A DNA stretch of 55,633 bases from SLRI01 sp964576715 (GTDB lineage: Bacteria; Pseudomonadota; Alphaproteobacteria; Geminicoccales; Geminicoccaceae), in assembly GCA_964576715.1 (NCBI GenBank), contig CAZNWE010000021.1, forward strand, positions 1 to 55,633, in the 5' to 3' direction. The translations under genes were made by a program, and so were the position numbers. How positions within the stretch are numbered: the stretch's first letter is position 1; each line of letters begins with the position of its first letter. The notes below the pieces were generated by a model. It saw only the letters and a list, made by a program, of their open reading frames with translations, did no database searches and was not told the origin of the DNA. Of the stretch, positions 8,224 through 19,012 are shown in pieces.

Positions 8224-9861
8224 TTACATATTGGTGTAGACCGGCCCGCCGCCGCCTTCCGGGGTCACCCAGTTGATGTTCTGGGTCGGGTCCTTGATGT
8301 CGCAGGTCTTGCAGTGGACGCAGTTCTGCGCGTTGATCTGCAGCCGCGGGTTCTGCCCGTCGTCGTCACGGACGATCTCGTAGACACCGGCCGGACAGTA
8401 GCGCTGCTCGGGTGCGTCGTAGTCCTCGAGATTGATGCGGATCGGCACGGCCGGGTCGACCAGCTGCAGGTGGCAGGGCTGGTTCTCCTCGTGATTGGTG
8501 TTCGAGAGGAAGACCGAGCTCAGGCGGTCGAAGGTGATCACCCCGTCGGGCTTGGGATAGACGATCGGCGTCGCATCCTTGGCCTTTTTCAGGCTGCGAT
8601 GATCCGGACCATGGTGGGCGAGCGTCCAGGGGGCGCGGCCGCGCAGGAGGTAGGTGTCTACCGCGTTGAGCGCGATTGCCGGCCACAAGCCCCATTTGAA
8701 CGCCGGGCGCGCATTGCGCACGAGATGGAGCTCTTCCTTGAGCCAGCTCTGCTCGAAGCGTTCGGGGTAGCTTTCCAGGATCGGCCGTTCAGCACCCGCG
8801 GCCAGCGCCTCGAAGGCGGCCTCGGCGGCGAGCATGCCGGACTTCATCGCGGTGTGGCTGCCCTTGATCTTGGGCACGTTGAGAAAGCCCGCGGTGTCGC
8901 CGATCAGGGCACCACCCGGAAACACCAGCTGCGGCAGCGACTGCAGCCCGCCCTCGGTGAGTGCTCTGGCCCCGTAGCCGACCCGCCGGCCGCCTTCGAA
9001 CAGCGGCTTGATCGCCGGATGGGTCTTGAAGCGCTGCATCTCGTCGAATGGGGAGATGTGCGGGTTCTGGTAGTCGAGACCGACGACGAAGCCGACGGAG
9101 ACCTGGTTGTTCTCGAAATGGTAGAGCCAGGAGCCGCCATAGGTGCGTGTGTCGAGCGGCCAGCCGATGGTATGGACCACCTTGCCCTGCTGGTGCTTGG
9201 CCGGGTCGACCTCCCAAAGCTCCTTGACCCCGATGCCGTAGGTCTGCGGCTGGGCATTGCGGCGGAGCTCGAAGCGCTCGAACAGCGTCTTGGTCAAGGA
9301 GCCGCGGCAGCCTTCGGCGAAGAGCGTGACGCGGCCGAGCAGCTCCATCCCGGGCTGATGGTTGGGGCCGGGCTGGCCGTCGCGGCCAATCCCCATGTCG
9401 CCGGTGGCGACCCCCTTGACGGCCCCGTTCTCGTCGTAGAGCACTTCGGCCGCGGCGAAGCCCGGGTAGATCTCGACGCCCAGGGCCTCGGCCTGCTCGG
9501 CCAGCCAGCGGCAGAGATTGCCGAGGCTGATGATGTAGTTGCCGTGATTTTGCATCTGCGGCGGCGTGGGCAGGCGGAACGATCGCCCAGCGGTGAGGAA
9601 GAGGAGGTGATCCTCGGTCGTCGGCACGGTGAGCGGGGCACCCTTGGCCTGCCAGTCCGGGATCAGCTCGTTCAAGGCACGCGGCTCGAAGCAGGCACCC
9701 GAGAGGATGTGGGCACCCACCTCGGCACCCTTCTCCAGCACGCAGATCGAGAGCTCTTTATCGTTTTCCTGCGCCAGCTGCGCCAGCCGAATGGCGGCGG
9801 CGAGGCCGCTCGGGCCGGCGCCCACGATCACGCAATCGAACTCCATCGCCTCGCGTTCCAA
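8224..9861 (-). CDS. Electron transfer flavoprotein-ubiquinone oxidoreductase
   Basis: Passes electrons from ETF (fatty-acid and amino-acid dehydrogenases) to ubiquinone at the inner membrane. An FAD Rossmann motif begins the protein (VIVGAGPSGLAAAIRLAQ), and a C-terminal [4Fe-4S] site ends it (NCVHCKTCDIKDPTQ). I choose a TTG start at 9861 (MEREAMEFD..., 545 residues) because GGAGAAAGG stands just before it and the N-terminus then matches the usual MERE(A/S)M(E/D)FD form. ATG 9846 and TTG 9897 are alternatives. It lies 94 bp downstream of the TMEM43-like gene on the same strand. It fits functionally with the valine-catabolism genes at 20-22 kb. Confidence 0.95.
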   Translation of the reverse strand: MEREAMEFDCVIVGAGPSGLAAAIRLAQLAQENDKELSICVLEKGAEVGAHILSGACFEPRALNELIPDWQAKGAPLTVPTTEDHLLFLTAGRSFRLPTPPQMQNHGNYIISLGNLCRWLAEQAEALGVEIYPGFAAAEVLYDENGAVKGVATGDMGIGRDGQPGPNHQPGMELLGRVTLFAEGCRGSLTKTLFERFELRRNAQPQTYGIGVKELWEVDPAKHQQGKVVHTIGWPLDTRTYGGSWLYHFENNQVSVGFVVGLDYQNPHISPFDEMQRFKTHPAIKPLFEGGRRVGYGARALTEGGLQSLPQLVFPGGALIGDTAGFLNVPKIKGSHTAMKSGMLAAEAAFEALAAGAERPILESYPERFEQSWLKEELHLVRNARPAFKWGLWPAIALNAVDTYLLRGRAPWTLAHHGPDHRSLKKAKDATPIVYPKPDGVITFDRLSSVFLSNTNHEENQPCHLQLVDPAVPIRINLEDYDAPEQRYCPAGVYEIVRDDDGQNPRLQINAQNCVHCKTCDIKDPTQNINWVTPEGGGGPVYTNM

Positions 9862-9955
9862 AGCCTTTCTCCACAGCTCTTCCGGACAAACTGACAACCT
9901 TCAATTACCTAGCGGCGGCGCCGGCGAATGGCCATGGGCGGCGCGCCTGCGGCGC

Positions 9956-11083
9956 TCAGTTGCCGCGGCGCCTGCCCGATCCCGGCATGCGCTCGGGCCA
10001 GCGTTCCTGCACGCGGTAGAGCAGGCCCAACAGCACGCTGGTCGCGACGACGAGGCCGAGGCTGGCGAGCGGCCGGAACAGCACCCAGGCGATGGCGACG
10101 ACCACGAGCGCCCAGCCGAGTGCCACGGTCGGGGCAGCCGCCGGACCGAGCCGCCGCCGGAGCGCTGCCAGGCTCGCGACCCGTTCGCCGGCCCTGCCGA
10201 GCAGCAGCGAGCAGCCGACGAAGACACCGAGCGTGGCCGCGGCACGAACGCCCCAGGTCCGCAGAGCCGTAACGCGCCGGGCGTGACCGAGCATGGCTTC
10301 CGCCGTTTCGAGACCGGGCACCGCGATGGCGACCTCGCCGCCATTGGCTGCCCGCCACGGGCCGAGCCTGGCCCCGTCGAGCCCGGCGAGCACGCTGACC
10401 TCGCCCGCCGGCACGACACGAAAGCGGACGCGCACGTCACCGATTTCGGGGCGGCGCGGATCGCCCGAGAAAAAGCCCGTGCCGTCGCCCGCGAGCACGC
10501 CGCCGCGGACGAAGAGCTCGCGGCCGCGCGGCACGGCGATCGCCCGGTCGGCCGGCAGCAGGTCGACGAGTGCCGGGGTGAGGCCGTAGGCACCGATCGC
10601 CACCTCGGGTGGCTGGAATCGGGCACTCTGGTAGGGCGGTGCCGGCGGGTTGCTGCGGCCGACGCGCTCGCGAAAGCGCTCCGACGGGATCCGTCCCTCG
10701 GCCCAGACTTTTTCGTAGCGCGTGGTCCGGTTGTCGCCAGCACCCTGGGTATGCTCGCGCCACTGGTACATCTCGACGATCCGATCGAGCCTGAGCGCCA
10801 CATCGCCGAGCCCGAAGACCGGATCCTCGACGATCCCGCTCGGCCGGGCCTCGGCCGCGACATGCACCAGCCGGCCGTCGGCATCGCCCGGCACCCGCCC
10901 GGGATCGACGCTCATGACGCTCCGCCCGGCGGCGCGCAGCGTCGCCATCTCGCTCGCCGAGCGCCATTCGTTCCAGAACAACCCCGCACTGCCGGCGAGC
11001 ACCAGGATCAGACCGAAAATCAGCAGGCCGGTGCGGCGCTTCTGTCGCTTCGGGCTGGTCGCGCGCTGCACTGGCTCTTCCAT
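9956..11083 (-). CDS. TMEM43-like (DUF1625) membrane protein
   Basis: The protein has 375 residues: a basic N-terminus, one transmembrane helix (TGLLIFGLILVLAGSAGLFW, about residues 18-37), a large extracytoplasmic domain and three or so helices at the C-terminal end. The layout and motifs such as FWNEWR near the first helix match the TMEM43/LUMA family, whose bacterial function is unknown. The ATG at 11083 follows GGGGAG by about 9 bases; longer frames are shadows of alkA. It may be co-transcribed with the ETF oxidoreductase. The start region abuts a 19-bp direct repeat. Confidence 0.7.
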   Translation of the reverse strand: MEEPVQRATSPKRQKRRTGLLIFGLILVLAGSAGLFWNEWRSASEMATLRAAGRSVMSVDPGRVPGDADGRLVHVAAEARPSGIVEDPVFGLGDVALRLDRIVEMYQWREHTQGAGDNRTTRYEKVWAEGRIPSERFRERVGRSNPPAPPYQSARFQPPEVAIGAYGLTPALVDLLPADRAIAVPRGRELFVRGGVLAGDGTGFFSGDPRRPEIGDVRVRFRVVPAGEVSVLAGLDGARLGPWRAANGGEVAIAVPGLETAEAMLGHARRVTALRTWGVRAAATLGVFVGCSLLLGRAGERVASLAALRRRLGPAAAPTVALGWALVVVAIAWVLFRPLASLGLVVATSVLLGLLYRVQERWPERMPGSGRRRGN

Positions 11084-11099
11084 CGGCGACACTCCCCGG

Positions 11100-11188
11100 T
11101 TCGGCAAAGGGTTCGGGCCGATTCGGCAAAGGGTTCGGGCACGGCGACAAGCTTGCCGGCCGGGCCTGAATGCGGCAAGGGGTCGGGG
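11100..11188. repeat. Short direct repeats between TMEM43-like gene and alkA
   Basis: A 19-bp sequence (TTCGGCAAAGGGTTCGGGC) occurs at 11100-11118 and again, perfectly, at 11122-11140, a 22-bp period. A degraded third copy (TGCGGCAAGGGGTCGGGG) lies at 11171-11188 and supplies the ribosome-binding region of alkA. The three copies fill the intergenic space between two divergent genes, so they could be regulator sites or simple slippage products. Confidence 0.75.
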
Positions 11189-11189
11189 C

Positions 11190-11849
11190 ATGCCAGAAGC
11201 AACGGTCGACCCGTCAGACGTGTCTGCGGCGCGGCTGCGCCGTGGCCTCGCCGCCTTGGCGCAGCGGGACGCGGATGTGGCGCGCGCCCTGGCTCGGGTC
11301 GGCGAGCCGGCGCCGCGGTCGCGGCCACCCGGCTTCGCCACCCTGTTGCGCATCATCACCGCCCAACAACTCTCGACCAAGGCTGCGGCAGCGATCCATG
11401 GGCGGCTGGAGGCGGCGATGGGGGCGGCGGTCGAGCCGCTCGCCTATCTCGCGCTCGACGACACGCGCTTGCGCGGCTGCGGCCTGAGTGCCCGCAAGAT
11501 GGTCTACGGCCGGGCGCTGGCGACGGCGATCGTCGAGCGCCGGCTCGACCTCGACAAGCTCGCGGCGGCAGCGGACGAGACGGTCATCGAAGCACTCACC
11601 GCACTCCCCGGCTTCGGCCGCTGGAGTGCCGAGATCTACCTGCTGTTCGCACTCGACCGGCTCGACGTGCTGCCCGCCGACGACCTTGCCCTGCAGGTCG
11701 GTCTGCAGCGCCTCAAACGCCTGCCCGAGCGGCCGCCGGCCAAGGCGCTTCGAACGATGACCGAAGGCTGGGCGCCCTGGCGCGGCGCCGGGGCGATCCT
11801 GCTCTGGCATTTCTACGGTGCTGCGACGCTGGACGATCGCTGCGGCTAG
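11190..11849 (+). CDS. alkA: DNA-3-methyladenine glycosylase II family
   Basis: A base-excision repair glycosylase that removes alkylated purines. The 219 residues contain the helix-hairpin-helix GPD motif (LTALPGFGRWSAEIY, about 137-150) followed by the catalytic Asp in LPADD (about 164/165), and the C-terminal WAPWRGAGAILLW typical of AlkA. It lacks the extra N-terminal domain and Ada fusion of E. coli AlkA, as is common in alphaproteobacteria. The start ATG follows GGGG of the degraded repeat. It is divergent from the TMEM43-like gene, with 106 bp between the starts. Confidence 0.9.
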   Translation: MPEATVDPSDVSAARLRRGLAALAQRDADVARALARVGEPAPRSRPPGFATLLRIITAQQLSTKAAAAIHGRLEAAMGAAVEPLAYLALDDTRLRGCGLSARKMVYGRALATAIVERRLDLDKLAAAADETVIEALTALPGFGRWSAEIYLLFALDRLDVLPADDLALQVGLQRLKRLPERPPAKALRTMTEGWAPWRGAGAILLWHFYGAATLDDRCG

Positions 11850-11944
11850 CGCACGAACTTGTCGCCAAAGCGGCCATCTGCTACATCACGGGACACGCGA
11901 AATGGTCGTTCCGCCGCTCGCTTAACGAGCCACCCGCCGGTTCC

Positions 11945-11996
11945 GCATTGCCCGGGCGCACCGCCCGGACGCGTCGCCCAGGCGCATCGCCCAGGA
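11945..11996. repeat. Four tandem 13-bp repeats upstream of gyrA
   Basis: Four abutting 13-bp units are visible: GCATTGCCCGGGC (11945-11957), GCACCGCCCGGAC (11958-11970), GCGTCGCCCAGGC (11971-11983) and GCATCGCCCAGGA (11984-11996). The consensus is GCNYCGCCCRGRC or close to it. The final AGGA of copy four, with the following AA, is the only Shine-Dalgarno-like sequence before the gyrA TTG start 10 bases on, so the array forms the gyrA translation leader. A period of 13 does not keep a reading frame, so it is not coding. Confidence 0.85.
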
Positions 11997-12006
11997 AACC
12001 TGACAC

Positions 12007-14730
<2,724 letters not shown>

Positions 14731-14739
14731 GCGGCGGGC

Positions 14740-15321
14740 TCAATCGCAGCCCATGTGCCGCCGCCACATCAACGGGTCGTGCCCCGCTGGCACGCTGGCG
14801 CAGGGATCGGCCGCATAGCCACGCAGCTCGTTGTAGCGCGCGATCTGGGCCGCGCTCAAAAGAGACGGCGTCTCGAGGTGGGTGCGCAGATGGATGAAGC
14901 GCAGATCGCCTTGCGCAGCCGCGATGTCGTCGAGCCGGGCGCGCAGGTCGGCTTCGGTCACGGTGCCGGCCCGAAAGCCGGCCTCGAGCGCGGCCTCGAG
15001 CGCGATCAAGCGCTCGCCCGTTTCGATCGCCTCGGCCTGCATGGTCGCGAACAGCCGCTCGAGCCTCGCCACCTGGTCGGCATCGAGTGGGATGTCGTCC
15101 TTGAGCTCCAAAAGGTGGGCCGGACCAGGCACGCCGTTGAGCTCGGCCGCCTTCGCCAAACCCCAGCCGCCGCCACGCCTGAGCTCGGCGATATCTTCCG
15201 TTGACAGGCTCTTGATGGCGCGGCTTTGCTCGCCGGCGTAGGGCGAAGGGCCTGAGATTTGCGCCGTTGACGCAGCCGGCAGCAAAAGGGTGAGCAACGC
15301 CAGCGCCAGCCTGGTTTTCAT
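14740..15321 (-). CDS. Spy/CpxP-like periplasmic protein
   Basis: A 193-residue exported protein with a clear signal peptide (MKTRLALALLTLLLPAASTA, cut after about residue 20). The mature part is helical: YAGEQSRAIKSLS, ELNGVPGPAHLLEL, a heptad-rich middle and LLSAAQIARYNELRGY. This pattern matches the Spy/CpxP/ZraP superfamily of periplasmic chaperones and metal sensors as found in alphaproteobacteria. A strong AAGGAGG site lies 6-7 bases before the ATG. It is divergent from a Crp/Fnr-type regulator whose start is only 56 bp away, so that regulator is the natural candidate for its control; this is inference. Confidence 0.78.
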   Translation of the reverse strand: MKTRLALALLTLLLPAASTAQISGPSPYAGEQSRAIKSLSTEDIAELRRGGGWGLAKAAELNGVPGPAHLLELKDDIPLDADQVARLERLFATMQAEAIETGERLIALEAALEAGFRAGTVTEADLRARLDDIAAAQGDLRFIHLRTHLETPSLLSAAQIARYNELRGYAADPCASVPAGHDPLMWRRHMGCD

Positions 15322-15377
15322 TCGCGACCTCCTTGGTGATCCTGCGGCCTTTCTTGCGCAGACGGGCCGCCTGCGAC

Positions 15378-15956
15378 ATGATCGTGATCATGCCTGGGAT
15401 CGATGAGCTGTTCGCAGTGCCGGATGCCGTGCCGCACGACTTCGCCAAGGGTGGCTGTCTGTTCCACCAGAACGACCCGGTGCGCATGGTCTATCGGCTG
15501 TGCTCTGGTGCCGTGCAACTCCGCCGGCAGCAGGCCGCCGGCGGCTTCGTCGTCCTGCAGCGGGCGCTTGCCGGCGACATCCTGGCCGAGGCGTCGCTGT
15601 TCGCCGAGCACTACCACTGCGACGCAGTGGCGGTGGCGGCCGGTCGGCTCTGGGCGGTGCCCGCCCGGGCGTTGCGCGCGCGGCTCGCCGCCACGCCGGC
15701 CGACGCCTGGGCCGTCGCCGGTCATCTTGCCCGCGAGGTTCAGAGAGCGCGGTTCAGGGCCGAGCTCCTCGGGCTTCGGACGGTAGGCGAACGGCTGGAT
15801 GCCTGGCTCGCCTGGCAGCAAGGACGGTTGCCCGAGCGCGGTAGCTGGGCACTGCTCGCCGGCGAACTCGGGGTGACGCCCGAAGCCCTCTATCGCGCGC
15901 TCGCGAAGCGGCGGCGAAGCCGGCAGGCCGAGCGGCAACCGCCCGAAGCTTGCTAA
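15378..15956 (+). CDS. Crp/Fnr-family transcriptional regulator
   Basis: The protein has 192 residues. An N-terminal cyclic-nucleotide-like beta-barrel (PHDFAKGGCLFHQNDPVRMV, RALAGDILAEASLFAEHYHC) leads to a dimer helix and a C-terminal winged helix-turn-helix (LLAGELGVTPEALYRALAKR). The LAEASLF segment corresponds to the effector-pocket loop of the family. There are scattered Cys residues but no Fnr-type N-terminal Cys cluster, so an iron-sulfur oxygen sensor is unlikely. The start may be ATG 15378 or 15390, and neither has a good ribosome-binding site. It is divergent from the Spy-like gene, which is its likely target. Confidence 0.85.
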   Translation: MIVIMPGIDELFAVPDAVPHDFAKGGCLFHQNDPVRMVYRLCSGAVQLRRQQAAGGFVVLQRALAGDILAEASLFAEHYHCDAVAVAAGRLWAVPARALRARLAATPADAWAVAGHLAREVQRARFRAELLGLRTVGERLDAWLAWQQGRLPERGSWALLAGELGVTPEALYRALAKRRRSRQAERQPPEAC

Positions 15957-15977
15957 AATCGGCGTTCAGGGTATTTT
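15950..15977 (+). promoter_or_regulatory. Candidate promoter for coaD
   Basis: TTGCTA (15950-15955) and TATTTT (15972-15977) are spaced by 16 bases, ending 36 bases before the coaD start. Each hexamer matches four of six sigma-70 consensus bases. The TTGCTA overlaps the end of the Crp-family gene. This is a by-eye candidate only; GC-rich alphaproteobacterial promoters are hard to call. Confidence 0.3.
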
Positions 15978-16013
15978 GCCGCGCCGCAACACGACCTTTG
16001 GGGGGAAGCGCCG

Positions 16014-16526
16014 TTGCGCCGCTTGCGAACCGGGATCTATCCCGGCACTTTCGACCCGATCCATAATGGCCATCTCGACGTGATCAGGCGGGCTACGGTG
16101 CTAGTCGACCAGTTGATCGTCGCGGTCGCGATCAATGTCGGCAAGGAGCCGCTGTTCACCATTGCCGAGCGCACGCGCCTCGTCGAGGCGGATATCGACG
16201 GCATGATGGCGGCCAACGAGCACAACGGGGCGAAGGTCACCGTGCGCCCGTTCGAGAACCTGTTGATGGCGTTCGCCGCGCAGAACGAGGCCGATTTCAT
16301 CATTCGCGGCCTGCGCGCGGTCTCCGACTTCGAGTACGAGTTCCAGATGGCCGCCAACAACAAGCGGCTCTACCCGAAGATCGAGACCGTCTTCCTCATG
16401 GCGTCGGAAACCAACCAGTTCATCTCGTCGCGCTTCGTCAAGGAGATCCATCTCCTCGGCGGCGACGTCTCGAGCTTCGTGTCGGACAACGTGATGGGTC
16501 AGCTGCGGACCAAGGGTCCGAGCTAG
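16014..16526 (+). CDS. coaD: Phosphopantetheine adenylyltransferase
   Basis: Catalyses the penultimate step of coenzyme A synthesis (4'-phosphopantetheine + ATP to dephospho-CoA). The 170 residues include the nucleotidyltransferase (H/T)xGH motif in GTFDPIHNGHLDVI and the KMSKS-like ISSRFVKEI segment. Other family landmarks are RGLRAVSDFEYEFQMA and the AxET element MASETNQF. The TTG start at 16014 follows GGGGGGAAG by 5 bases. It is followed by queA after a single base and is probably in one transcript with it. The gyrA-coaD-queA neighbourhood is common in alphaproteobacteria. Confidence 0.96.
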   Translation: MRRLRTGIYPGTFDPIHNGHLDVIRRATVLVDQLIVAVAINVGKEPLFTIAERTRLVEADIDGMMAANEHNGAKVTVRPFENLLMAFAAQNEADFIIRGLRAVSDFEYEFQMAANNKRLYPKIETVFLMASETNQFISSRFVKEIHLLGGDVSSFVSDNVMGQLRTKGPS

Positions 16527-16527
16527 G

Positions 16528-17562
16528 GTGCGAGTCGATGCGTTCGACTTCGATCTGCCGAGCGAGCTGATCGCGCAAGCACCGCTGCCGGAGCGCGACG
16601 CGGCGCGGCTGCTGGTGGTTGGTCAGGCGCTGGCCGACCGCCGGGTCCGCGATCTGCCGACATTGCTGCAGCCGGGCGACCTGCTCGTCCTCAACGAGAC
16701 CCGCGTGCTGCCGACCCGCTTCGCCGCGACCCGGCGGCGGGGCGGCTCACCGGTCGAGATCACGCTCGTCATGGATCGAGGGGGCGATCGCTGGTCCGCC
16801 TTCGTTCGACCCGGACGGCGGCTGGTGGCCGGCGATGTCGTGGCGCTTGGGCCGCTGCTGGAGGCACGCGTCGAGGGCAAGGACGAGGCCGGACTGTTCA
16901 CGCTCTGGCTGCAGGCCGCGCAGGGCACCGTGCTCGACGCCATCCGGGCCTCCGGGATGATGCCGTTGCCGCCCTACATCAAGCGGCCGGCGGCTGGCGA
17001 TCCGGCGGATCTCGAGCGCTACCAGCCGATCTTCGCCCGGGCGGAGGGCTCGGTCGCGGCACCCACGGCGTCGCTGCACTTCACCGAGCGGCTGCTCGAC
17101 GAGCTCGCGATGCGCGGCATCGAGCGGGCGTTCCTCACCCTCCATGTCGGGCCGGGCACGTTCCTGCCGGTCAAGGCCGAGGACACGGCCGATCATCGGA
17201 TGCACGGCGAACGCTTCGACCTGCCGGCGGCGACGGTGGCGGCGGTGCGGCGCACCCGGGCGCAAGGCGCCAAGGTGGTCGCCGTCGGCACCACCGTGCT
17301 TCGGGTCCTGGAGGCGCAGGCCCAAACGGGCGAGCTTGTCGCCGGCAGCGGCGAGACGGCGCTCTTCGTCACACCCGGCTATCGGTTTCGCGTGGTCGAT
17401 CGGCTCTTGACCAATTTCCACCTGCCGCGCTCGACCCTGTTCATGCTGGTGGCGGGCCTGGCTGGGCTCGGGCGGATGCAGGCGGCCTATGCGCACGCCA
17501 TCGCCAAGCGCTACCGGTTCTTCAGCTACGGCGACGCCTGTCTGATCGACCGGATGACCTGA
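16528..17562 (+). CDS. queA: S-adenosylmethionine:tRNA ribosyltransferase-isomerase
   Basis: Transfers the ribosyl moiety of SAM to preQ1 in tRNA, giving epoxyqueuosine. The 344 residues match the family's length and landmarks: FDFDLPSELIAQAPLPERD, LLVLNETRVLPTRF, LHVGPGTFLPVKAED, the HRMHGERFDLP stretch and the final TNFHLPRSTLFMLV and FFSYGDACLI. The GTG start at 16528 lies one base after the coaD stop. The partner gene tgt is not found downstream in the window. The stop codon falls in a 17-bp tandem duplication. Confidence 0.96.
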   Translation: MRVDAFDFDLPSELIAQAPLPERDAARLLVVGQALADRRVRDLPTLLQPGDLLVLNETRVLPTRFAATRRRGGSPVEITLVMDRGGDRWSAFVRPGRRLVAGDVVALGPLLEARVEGKDEAGLFTLWLQAAQGTVLDAIRASGMMPLPPYIKRPAAGDPADLERYQPIFARAEGSVAAPTASLHFTERLLDELAMRGIERAFLTLHVGPGTFLPVKAEDTADHRMHGERFDLPAATVAAVRRTRAQGAKVVAVGTTVLRVLEAQAQTGELVAGSGETALFVTPGYRFRVVDRLLTNFHLPRSTLFMLVAGLAGLGRMQAAYAHAIAKRYRFFSYGDACLIDRMT

Positions 17563-17574
17563 TCGACCGGATGG
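17542..17574. repeat. 17-bp tandem duplication at the queA stop
   Basis: CTGATCGACCGGATGAC (17542-17558) is followed at once by CTGATCGACCGGATGG (17559-17574). The queA stop TGA is in the second copy (17560-17562), so the duplication adds a few C-terminal residues after the conserved SYGDACLI end. The remaining stretch to otsB (17575-17842) holds no recognised gene. Confidence 0.8.
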
Positions 17575-17842
17575 CGCGAGCAGCCGCGGCCCTGCCACGC
17601 AGCGGCTGTGGAGGAAGAGCGATGGCCGAGACCGCACCACGCCGCCGAATGACCGTCAATGCAGTCGTCGACTGGGCAACGGCCCGGCCGACGGGCCACT
17701 GCGAGCTCGATGCCGAGAGCTACACTCCCCCCCGAACGCGGCGGACGCAGCGAATCTGCCTCGCGGTTCACGACGCAAGTCGCGTCAACGGCCCGCCGCA
17801 TTCTCTCTGCCGCCAAATGCTGCAACCCGGCTGGAGAATGCT

Positions 17843-18646
17843 TCAGGGCGTCTTGGCGAGGGCCTCGAGAAAACGACCGACTGCCTCGACATCGTCGAGA
17901 AAGAAACGAGCGTGGGTCTGCCTCGGGCCGTCGGCGCTGACCGCGATGCCGCAGCCCCAGCTGTCGATCGTGCCGAAGGCGTCCTCGTCGGTGACGTCGT
18001 CGCCGATGAAGATCGGATAGGCGCTGCCGTGCCCGAGGCCGGTCGTCTCCAGGATATACTCGAGCGCCTTGCCCTTGTGCCAGTCCAGGGCCGGGACGAA
18101 CTCGAACACCATCTTGCCGGTCTTGAGCGCCAGCGAGGGGAAGTCGGCGGCGGTGGCGCGCACGATCTGCTCGACCACCGGGCCGGCGTCCGGGGCGGCG
18201 CGACGATAGTGCACGGCGAGCCCGAAGCGCTTGCGCTCGAGCTGCGTGCCGGGAATCTCGCTGAGCTTGGCCTCGAGCACGCCGACTAGTTCCTCCAGCC
18301 GACCTGCCGCCGTGGCTGCGGCCTCGTTGGCCTGCTCCTCGCCGGACGGGTGGCGCAGCTCGAAGCCGTGACTGGCGGCATAGAAGATGTCGTCGACCCC
18401 GACCCTGCCGACGAGGTCGTCGAGCCCGCGGCCGCTGATCACTGCGGTGCGAAATCGGGCTGCGACCTCTTGCAGCCGCCGGCGCATCTCCGGATCGAGG
18501 ACGGCATCCTCAGGCCGCTGCACGATCGGGGTCAGCGTGCCGTCGTAGTCCAGGAACAGACAAACGTCGGGGCCGTCGCGTCCGGCCTGGTCGTGCAGTT
18601 CCTGGATCACCGCGAAGGCGTCGGGCAGATCGAGACGGTCGCGCAT
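17843..18646 (-). CDS. otsB: Trehalose-6-phosphate phosphatase
   Basis: A HAD-superfamily phosphatase converting trehalose 6-phosphate to trehalose, an osmo- and desiccation protectant. In 267 residues it shows the nucleophile motif FLDYDGTLTPI (Asp33, Asp35), the motif II region AVISGR, the cap segment ASHGFELRHPSG, and the metal-binding motif GDDVTDEDAF (215-224). A strong AAGGGGAGG site precedes the ATG. No otsA (synthase) lies beside it, so the synthase must be elsewhere or the trehalose is made by another route. It converges on queA. Confidence 0.95.
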   Translation of the reverse strand: MRDRLDLPDAFAVIQELHDQAGRDGPDVCLFLDYDGTLTPIVQRPEDAVLDPEMRRRLQEVAARFRTAVISGRGLDDLVGRVGVDDIFYAASHGFELRHPSGEEQANEAAATAAGRLEELVGVLEAKLSEIPGTQLERKRFGLAVHYRRAAPDAGPVVEQIVRATAADFPSLALKTGKMVFEFVPALDWHKGKALEYILETTGLGHGSAYPIFIGDDVTDEDAFGTIDSWGCGIAVSADGPRQTHARFFLDDVEAVGRFLEALAKTP

Positions 18647-19012
18647 TCAGTCCTCCCCTTGGCTAGAGCGATGGCCGCGAAGGATGCTACCGCGGCATCC
18701 GTGCCGGCTTTCGCAGAGCGCCTTAAAGTCGCCGTTGCGCTCGATGCCGAGAACAAGGGCGAGCCCACCGCGCGCGCCGGCCTTCGCTCGGGTTTCGGCG
18801 GTTCCAGTCGGCACAGCGCCGATGTCGGCGTCGACGGCCGCGATCCGCTTCGGGTTGGAGTTGACTGTCGGCATCGGGTCAACCAGCCTCCGGCAAGCCG
18901 CAATTCCGCCGTCGATAGCCGCCACTCTAACGGGCTTTCCGCATTTGCCCAGTGGCTCGCTCGCGAAAAAATCGCTCGCGAGCAGCCAGATCCTGGTCCG
19001 GGCAAATAGTGC
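18647..19012. other. Gene-free stretch with hairpin behind hemB
   Basis: These 366 bases between the hemB stop and the otsB start hold no coding region I can support. Open frames exist on both strands but have no family features. Near the hemB end, ATTTGCCC (18943-18950) pairs with GGGCAAAT (19000-19007). Between them lie TCGCTCGCGA twice (18957-18966, 18972-18981) and sequences able to extend the stem. This could act as a transcription terminator or mRNA end for hemB, but no T-run follows on either strand. Confidence 0.5.

Noticed and set aside
18647..18925. 92-codon open frame on the minus strand between hemB and otsB
   Set aside because: No ribosome-binding site, signal or motif; composition like the surrounding non-coding DNA.
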